A DNA stretch of 64,000 nucleotides. Source: Streptomyces poonensis (GTDB lineage: Bacteria > Actinomycetota > Actinomycetes > Streptomycetales > Streptomycetaceae). Below the pieces are notes generated by a model. The model ran no database searches, was not told the origin of the DNA, and saw nothing but the letters and a program-made list of their open reading frames with translations. Positions 60,001 to 64,000 of this stretch are shown here, piece after piece. Position 1 is the stretch's first letter. Each line of letters starts with the position of its first letter. Position numbers and translations under genes: made by a program. Where the stretch lies: assembly GCF_014650915.1 (NCBI RefSeq), contig NZ_BMVW01000002.1:525677-589676 (forward strand), read 5' to 3'.

Positions 60001-60472
60001 GGCCCTGAACGGGACCATCCCGCTCAACACCGGGACGCTGCCCGGCTCATCGATCACCGACGACAGCGCGAGCGGCACGGGAACGGGCACCGGCACGGGC
60101 GGCATGCCGTTCGGCGGGATGCCCATGGGTGGCATGGGTGGCATGGGCGCGGGCGGGCAGGGCGGTCAGTCCTCCGAGCGCGTGCGCAACGTCATCGACA
60201 GCGGCCAGGTCGTCAGCAGCCGCGGAGCGCGGACGGGCGCCTCGGGCACCCGCGCCGCGAACCGCCACACCGAGGAGGCCGACATCGCGCTGCCCCGCGC
60301 CACGGCCACCACCACCGGCGGCATGCCGTTCATGCCGCCGATGGGCGGCGCCGGCGGTCCCGGGCAGACGCAGACCCAGAGCGGCGACCGCGTCCGCGAC
60401 GCCTGGGTGCAGGAGGAAGAGGACGTCTGGGGCACCGACGAAGGGGGCGCGCCCGCCGTGATCGGCCGATGA
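57029..60472 (+). CDS. Large T7SS-associated coiled-coil protein (AAWKG type)
   Basis: A 1147-residue protein; the start ATG 57029 is 1 bp after the previous stop. Residues 1-430 are a helical domain with KAWRGQAAGVFWNLIHT, the AAWKG-type motif that stands for WXG in streptomycete large T7SS proteins. Residues about 430-803 are an Ala/Glu/Lys/Gln-rich coiled coil with AEAEAKE-like blocks. Residues about 850-940 hold two repeats containing DYPDGTTVTVDP and EYPDGGTSTIDP. The C-terminus ends in Gly/Met-rich blocks (GGMPFGGMPMGG) and EEEDVWGTDEGG. It is likely a secreted or surface structural protein. Confidence 0.82.
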   Translation: MADDSVIPLTGANDSWHKAVKLFTGYDAPTRDTLFKTLIGNEGIPQMKVEITRQGKVTYVDVNDLDWMVENSGWRIENTDFVIPFYATGDGTAESGDQVSMYKARFTLLGNKSNDGPPVGGVVEGGEFKSQYDNHLGLSGDKATWSTQPLTQYAYGTGRALEALLYKDEGTHDFSWNGKPVNNDQAVTLTSFDTAAAAFDRTAQFFVDRAAVIEEWESRVGREENKAWRGQAAGVFWNLIHTLGKQYDGYAKDMRPEGTTGSLQGNEIRQAKQDFRDAVAELHRHWMHWELYMGNPLRWLHDLLKEIADHVWHHNIRQITYKVNTVGTGYGGYSTYTTYHTTGAFSQTATRLGKQDGFGPLTELSTWKKVGERAIENWQASVIENLVNPADEALRTVHNSWSTSGFDLGSIRTRTSDDLKTSYTEDVNEKEKEEAEKAAADAAKAQADFMQWQKDQAAKAEADAKKAKEEAERKEREAKEEAERKEKEAKEEAERKEKEAEAKEAAAKAEAEKKEAEAKAEAERKEAEAKAEAERKEAEAKAEQEAAKAEAEAEQAAAKAEAEQKEAAAKAEAEQKEAEAKAEAEREKAEAKAEQEAAKAEAEAKEAEALARQEQQQAEAEQKQEEYMARQEAMQLLSMNEAKTEQERTRKEQEAAEAEARAEQEAAEAEAEAEEAAAKAEAEQKEAQAKAEAEQKEAEAKAEQEAARKEAEAEEAEALARQEQQQAEAEAKEAEYRAEQEARQEELADRQQAAVAEAESAQQAAIAEQEAALAEQEARLEAQQQEYEAAQQQAEAQYQRTVEGVLNGGDLPSSDLSSSGTTISGPVYDDTVDLSSIGAGDTAIDSRGRVVTDYPDGTTVTVDPVTHSATVTRPDGTAVSGPLNTGDLLTTPDGSVIHLDERGRLVTEYPDGGTSTIDPETGLTTYTAPDGTTTSGYLNGGPGSSYGRHGSTTGYDWPSYEEELYDDTPYEQALAGSSGSGLSATDVSRAAALNGTIPLNTGTLPGSSITDDSASGTGTGTGTGGMPFGGMPMGGMGGMGAGGQGGQSSERVRNVIDSGQVVSSRGARTGASGTRAANRHTEEADIALPRATATTTGGMPFMPPMGGAGGPGQTQTQSGDRVRDAWVQEEEDVWGTDEGGAPAVIGR

Positions 60473-60999
60473 GCACCGCCGACGAGCCCATGAAGTCGCT
60501 GGAGCCGCTGGAACCGCTGGAGCGGCGGATCGCCCAGGCGCGCGCCGAGCTGCACGCCGTGCAGGAGGCCGTCACCCGCACGGAGAGCGAACTGCGCGCC
60601 GCATCCGTGACCGTCCGCTCCCGGGACCGCGCCGTGGAGGTCACCGTGGGACCGCAGGGCGAGATGACGCAGCTGCGGTTCCTGGACAACAAGTACCGGA
60701 ACATGACGGCCACTCAGCTGGCGGCCTCCGTGCTGGAGGCCGCGGGGCAGGGCCGCGCCGAGATGGCGCAGCGGGTGATGGCGGCCTTCGAGCCGCTGAC
60801 CCGGCCGAGCGGCGCGGTGCCGGAGTTCCGCGGCATCGACGTCGACTGGGAACGGCTCTTCGGCTCCGCGCTGAACGGTGGCGGTGGCGGCGGCGTGCCG
60901 GGCACGGCCCGCCCGGGGAGCCACCGGCTGCGCGACGAGATCGACGAGGACCCGGACGAGGGCGGGACGAGGGGTACGAGAGGAAGAGGCGGAGCATGA
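60469..60999 (+). CDS. YbaB/EbfC-like protein of the type VII locus
   Basis: A 176-residue protein whose ATG overlaps the preceding stop by 4 bp (ATGA). It has a helical hairpin (RIAQARAELHAVQEAVTRTE) and the YbaB/EbfC beta-strand core (AVEVTVGPQGEMTQLRFLDN). The final 30 residues are Gly/Arg/Asp-rich and flexible. In ESX loci, EspL is a YbaB-like chaperone-type protein, so a similar role in substrate handling is reasonable. It overlaps the next gene by 4 bp as well, so all three are translationally coupled. Confidence 0.8.
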   Translation: MSTADEPMKSLEPLEPLERRIAQARAELHAVQEAVTRTESELRAASVTVRSRDRAVEVTVGPQGEMTQLRFLDNKYRNMTATQLAASVLEAAGQGRAEMAQRVMAAFEPLTRPSGAVPEFRGIDVDWERLFGSALNGGGGGGVPGTARPGSHRLRDEIDEDPDEGGTRGTRGRGGA

Positions 61000-61373
61000 G
61001 CGGCGTCTACGAGGCGGACACCGCCGGACTGCGGCGCAGCATCGACGGCATGAAGCGGCTCCCGGAGATGGCCAAGGGCCTGGAGGAGAAGTTCCGCCGC
61101 CAGGAGAACGACTACACCGAGTGGCCCGGCTGGACGGACGACTTCGCCCTGGAGGTCCGCCCCAGGTACGACGACAACAACCGGTCCTGCACGGAGTTCT
61201 CCACCGCGCTCTTCACGGCCCTGGACGGCCTGGTGTCGGCGACTCTGGCGAACCTCGACAACATCGAGGGGACCCGTGCCGACGGCACCGACATGATCTC
61301 GGAGCACGCGCGGCGGACCGGCTCGGTCTTCGGCGACGGCGAGGGTGACGCCGACGGGAGCGGCAGGCACTGA
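60996..61373 (+). CDS. WXG-type small type VII protein
   Basis: A 125-residue protein; the start ATG 60996 overlaps the previous gene by 4 bp. Helix 1 is LRRSIDGMKRLPEMAKGLEE. The motif W-P-G occurs in EWPGWTDDFA (about residue 43), a WXG equivalent. Helix 2 is CTEFSTALFTALDGLVSATL. The acidic Gly/Asp/Ser tail has no YxxxD/E signal. It lies between the YbaB-like gene and the giant protein, so it may serve as chaperone or partner for the latter. Confidence 0.75.
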   Translation: MSGVYEADTAGLRRSIDGMKRLPEMAKGLEEKFRRQENDYTEWPGWTDDFALEVRPRYDDNNRSCTEFSTALFTALDGLVSATLANLDNIEGTRADGTDMISEHARRTGSVFGDGEGDADGSGRH

Positions 61374-64000
61374 GTGCGCGAGATCAACTTCCCCGACGAG
61401 GTCTCCACGATGCTCTTCGTCCTGCTCGGCACCAAGCCGCTGCAGGCGCGGGAGAACCTGGCGTACGACAGCCGTGAGCTGTACCTGGAGTACGGGCGCG
61501 GGCTGCGGGAGCTGCGGGAGGCCATCCGGCAGTCGGTCTCCGACGCGAGCACCAATCTCCCGCCCGACGTCGCCAAGCGCTACATCGAGGGCCTGTCGCT
61601 GCTGACGGACGACGGCGGCGTCGACCACATCCAGCGGATGATCGACCAGCTCGACGACCTGGCCATGGGTCAGGTCGACCACTCGATGAAGATCCAGGCG
61701 TCGAAGTGGGAGATCATCGCCGAGATCACCATGCTTCTGATCGAGCTGGCGCTCCTGGCGGCCCTGGCGGCGTTCACGGGCGGCACCTCCCTGTCCCAGA
61801 TGGCCCTGGCCCGGGCCCGGAGCCGGCTCGCCGTCCTGCTGATCATCCACCGGCTGGTACGCCTCGCCCGGTTCGGGCCGACCCTCGGCGGGGCCCTGGA
61901 GGAGGCCATCCAGGCCCTCGCGGTCCGGCTGGCCCAGATCGCCCTCAATCCGCCGGGGCGCCGGCCGGACGGCATCGACTGGGGCGACATCGGGAAGGCG
62001 GCGGCGTTCGGCGCGGTCGCGGGGGGCTTCGAGGGCCTTCTCGAAGGAGCGGGGAACCACGTCCGCAAGTGGTTCAACAAGAACTTCGACGACTTCAGCA
62101 GCAAATTCGACGACTTCGCGAAGAACAACCCGTACACCGCGAATGTCCTCAAGCAGAGCGTGAACCTGCCGGAGGTCTTCGTCGTCTCGGCCGTCAGCGA
62201 GGGAGCCGCCGAGACGCTGGTGAACTACCTCATCGACGGGAAGCTGGACTGGAACTGGGACACCTTCATCGGTGCGGGCGCGGCCGGCACGGTGGCCGTG
62301 CTCGGGATGTCCGCGGTGGGCGGTGCGGGGCTGTGGCTGCACGGCAAGTTCTCGGCCACGGACCAGTTCACGGACTACAACGAGCTGCCGCCGTCGTACG
62401 AGGACGCGACGGACACGGGAGGAACGGGACCGCACACGAGTGACACGGTCCCGAAGCCGGGCCTCACCGGCGTCTACGCCGCGAACGGCAGCGGCGCCGG
62501 CACCGGGGGCTCGATGTCGACGGTCACGTCTTCGTCCGACCTGTACACGCCCGGGGCGGGGAATCTGCCGGACACCGGCGTCGGCGGCCCCCTGCCGGTG
62601 TACTCCGCCTCCAGCGGCACCGTGCCCCCGCCCGGTGGTACGCCGTACACGTCGCCCACGTCGCCCACGTCGCCCACGTCGGCACCACCCGTCACGTCCG
62701 CCGTCGACAACGTGCCGGCCGGCGGTTCGGGTGCGGGTACGGACTTCTCGACCGACCCCTCGACGAGCGTCCCGCCGTCGACGAACGTCCCGTCGTCGGC
62801 GACGACGCCGTACCTCCCGGTGGGAACCGGGGGCACCGACACCGGCACCGGGTCGATGCCTGCCGCCGTCGACCTGTCGTCGGACGTGACCCGGACACGG
62901 AGTACGGGATCGGAATCGGACTCGGACTCGGACATGTCCACGATCGCCGACACGGACACGAACACGAACACGGACACGCTCACTGACGCGGTCACGGACG
63001 TGAGCACTCATGCGGGCACCGCGACGCCGAACCTGCAGTCTCTGCCGGGAAGTTCGCCGCCGAACACCGCGCTCGGTAGCGGAGCCGTGAAACAGCAGCC
63101 CGTCACCGACACAGTGGCCGACGGGCCGGTGAACAACACGGCGGACGCAACGGACTCGACGAACACGACGGACACGACGGACACGACGGACACGACGAAG
63201 CAGCACAGCACGGAAGCCCCGGCCGCTCCCGTCGCCCCGGTCGGGCACGGCCCCGCCTGGGAGGCCGCCCGCTCCGCCGCGGTGCCGGTGACCCGCTCGC
63301 ACACCTGGGTCGATCCCCTCTCCAGCGCGCCGGATCCCGCGCGGCCGGGCGAGACCACGCAGTTCACCGTGCGGTCCAAGTTCGACGCGCGCCGCTTCCA
63401 GTACGACGGCGAGTGGGTCACCGACCTCACGGTGCAGATCGGCTCCCGTGCGCCCGAAGGGCTCCCGCAGGAGGTGTGGGACAAGGTGCGGACCGGTGTC
63501 GAGGAGCTGCTCAACGCCCCCGCGTACCGGCTGCCCAACGGCGACCTGCTGCACGTGACCGTCGAGCGGGTCGCCCACGACCCGCACCCCCACGGCCTCA
63601 ACGTCGCCCTGATCGGCCCGGACCGGCAGATGACCCGCACCCACTGGCCGGCCGACGCGGACCCGGTCGACTACGTCCACGAGATCACGCACCAGCTCGG
63701 TCTGCGCGACGAGTCGGGCCACGCGACCGCACCCGGGCGCGCTGACATCGCGGGCAGCCTGCTCGGCGACTACACCCGCCCCGCGCCCCACGGACTGGCG
63801 CAGAACGGGCTGCGCGGCCGCCATCTGCAGCTGCTGGCCGCTCTCATCGGGGAGGTGGACACCACGGGGCAGTCCACCGGCCGGACCGCACCTTCCCGCG
63901 AGGCACCGCAGACACCACAGGCACCACAGGCACCACAGGCACCGCCCACAACCGTGTCGGCACCCCGTCCCGTGGCCACCACCGGCGGTTCCGTCGGAGC
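61374..64000 (+). CDS. Giant multidomain T7SS protein with HEITH motif, 5' part
   Basis: From GTG 61374 (directly after the previous stop) the frame is open to the window edge, 875 codons. Residues 1-110 are helical and Esx-like. Residues about 112-165 hold a membrane segment (ITMLLIELALLAALAAFTGG), with a second near 295-325. Residues 340-620 are Thr/Ser/Pro-rich (TSPTSPTSPTS, TDTTDTTDTT). A folded domain begins near 640 (HTWVDPLSSAPDPARPGETT). At 769-773 is HEITH, followed by QLGLRDESG, a zinc-metallopeptidase-like HExxHxxGxxD. The family looks like a polymorphic-toxin-type secreted giant. The real C-terminus and any toxin domain lie outside. Confidence 0.75.
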   Translation, partial: MREINFPDEVSTMLFVLLGTKPLQARENLAYDSRELYLEYGRGLRELREAIRQSVSDASTNLPPDVAKRYIEGLSLLTDDGGVDHIQRMIDQLDDLAMGQVDHSMKIQASKWEIIAEITMLLIELALLAALAAFTGGTSLSQMALARARSRLAVLLIIHRLVRLARFGPTLGGALEEAIQALAVRLAQIALNPPGRRPDGIDWGDIGKAAAFGAVAGGFEGLLEGAGNHVRKWFNKNFDDFSSKFDDFAKNNPYTANVLKQSVNLPEVFVVSAVSEGAAETLVNYLIDGKLDWNWDTFIGAGAAGTVAVLGMSAVGGAGLWLHGKFSATDQFTDYNELPPSYEDATDTGGTGPHTSDTVPKPGLTGVYAANGSGAGTGGSMSTVTSSSDLYTPGAGNLPDTGVGGPLPVYSASSGTVPPPGGTPYTSPTSPTSPTSAPPVTSAVDNVPAGGSGAGTDFSTDPSTSVPPSTNVPSSATTPYLPVGTGGTDTGTGSMPAAVDLSSDVTRTRSTGSESDSDSDMSTIADTDTNTNTDTLTDAVTDVSTHAGTATPNLQSLPGSSPPNTALGSGAVKQQPVTDTVADGPVNNTADATDSTNTTDTTDTTDTTKQHSTEAPAAPVAPVGHGPAWEAARSAAVPVTRSHTWVDPLSSAPDPARPGETTQFTVRSKFDARRFQYDGEWVTDLTVQIGSRAPEGLPQEVWDKVRTGVEELLNAPAYRLPNGDLLHVTVERVAHDPHPHGLNVALIGPDRQMTRTHWPADADPVDYVHEITHQLGLRDESGHATAPGRADIAGSLLGDYTRPAPHGLAQNGLRGRHLQLLAALIGEVDTTGQSTGRTAPSREAPQTPQAPQAPQAPPTTVSAPRPVATTGGSVG

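Noticed and set aside
60714..63824. A 1036-codon minus-strand open frame opposite the giant protein
   Set aside because: The opposite strand carries coherent protein features (HEITH motif, Thr/Ser/Pro repeats, helical segments). The antisense translation is Arg/Val/Gly-rich and featureless.

Overview
The window is chromosomal DNA of a Streptomyces (or very close actinomycete): GC is near 70 percent or above throughout, codons end in G or C, starts are often GTG, ribosome binding sites are GGAGG-like, and the gene set is typical of the genus (clpP3-clpP4-popR, streptophobe family membrane protein, SPW-repeat protein, GH19 chitinase with DasR boxes, lysE/lysG pair, actinobacterial type VII secretion genes). 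I see no tRNA, rRNA, CRISPR array, insertion sequence or replication origin.

Bases 1-24000 are ordinary streptomycete genes in short units: the 3' end of an SDR gene, a polysaccharide pyruvyl transferase-like gene followed by an FAD oxidoreductase, an aldo/keto reductase, an MFS exporter, divergent lysE/lysG-type genes with a LysR box between them, a Nudix hydrolase, an AIM24 protein, an FAD monooxygenase, RNase HI, a decayed glyoxalase-like gene, an alcohol dehydrogenase, TerC, the clpP3-clpP4 protease operon with its PopR operator and popR, two more aldo/keto reductases, and a LysR gene facing a glycosyltransferase.

Bases 24000-33000 hold a secreted beta-helix protein under a LacI-type palindrome, a DinB protein, a RavA/ViaA-like AAA+/VWA pair, adenosine deaminase and a GH19 chitinase with two DasR-like boxes. 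Bases 34100-37900 are a decaying organosulfur locus. An LLM flavin monooxygenase and an FMN reductase are intact. They are interleaved with wreckage of DszC/SfnB-like and SfnG-like genes, a truncated LysR gene, an expanded 53/54-bp tandem repeat, and a small Cys-Cys leader peptide of the kind found before sulfur operons.

From about 41700 to the right edge is a type VII (ESX) secretion locus. On the minus strand are a ricin-lectin membrane protein and a protein that joins a beta-helix to two EccA/CbbX-like AAA+ domains. Then come mycosin (mycP, +), eccC (-), eccD and eccB (+), two Esx-type small proteins, a T7SS-associated protein, and a 1147-residue coiled-coil AAWKG-type protein. The last run is a tightly overlapping YbaB-like / WXG-like / giant multidomain protein set. 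The giant protein carries an HEITH zinc-protease motif and runs off the window. eccD contains a TTA codon, which suggests bldA (developmental) control. I found no EccE in the window.
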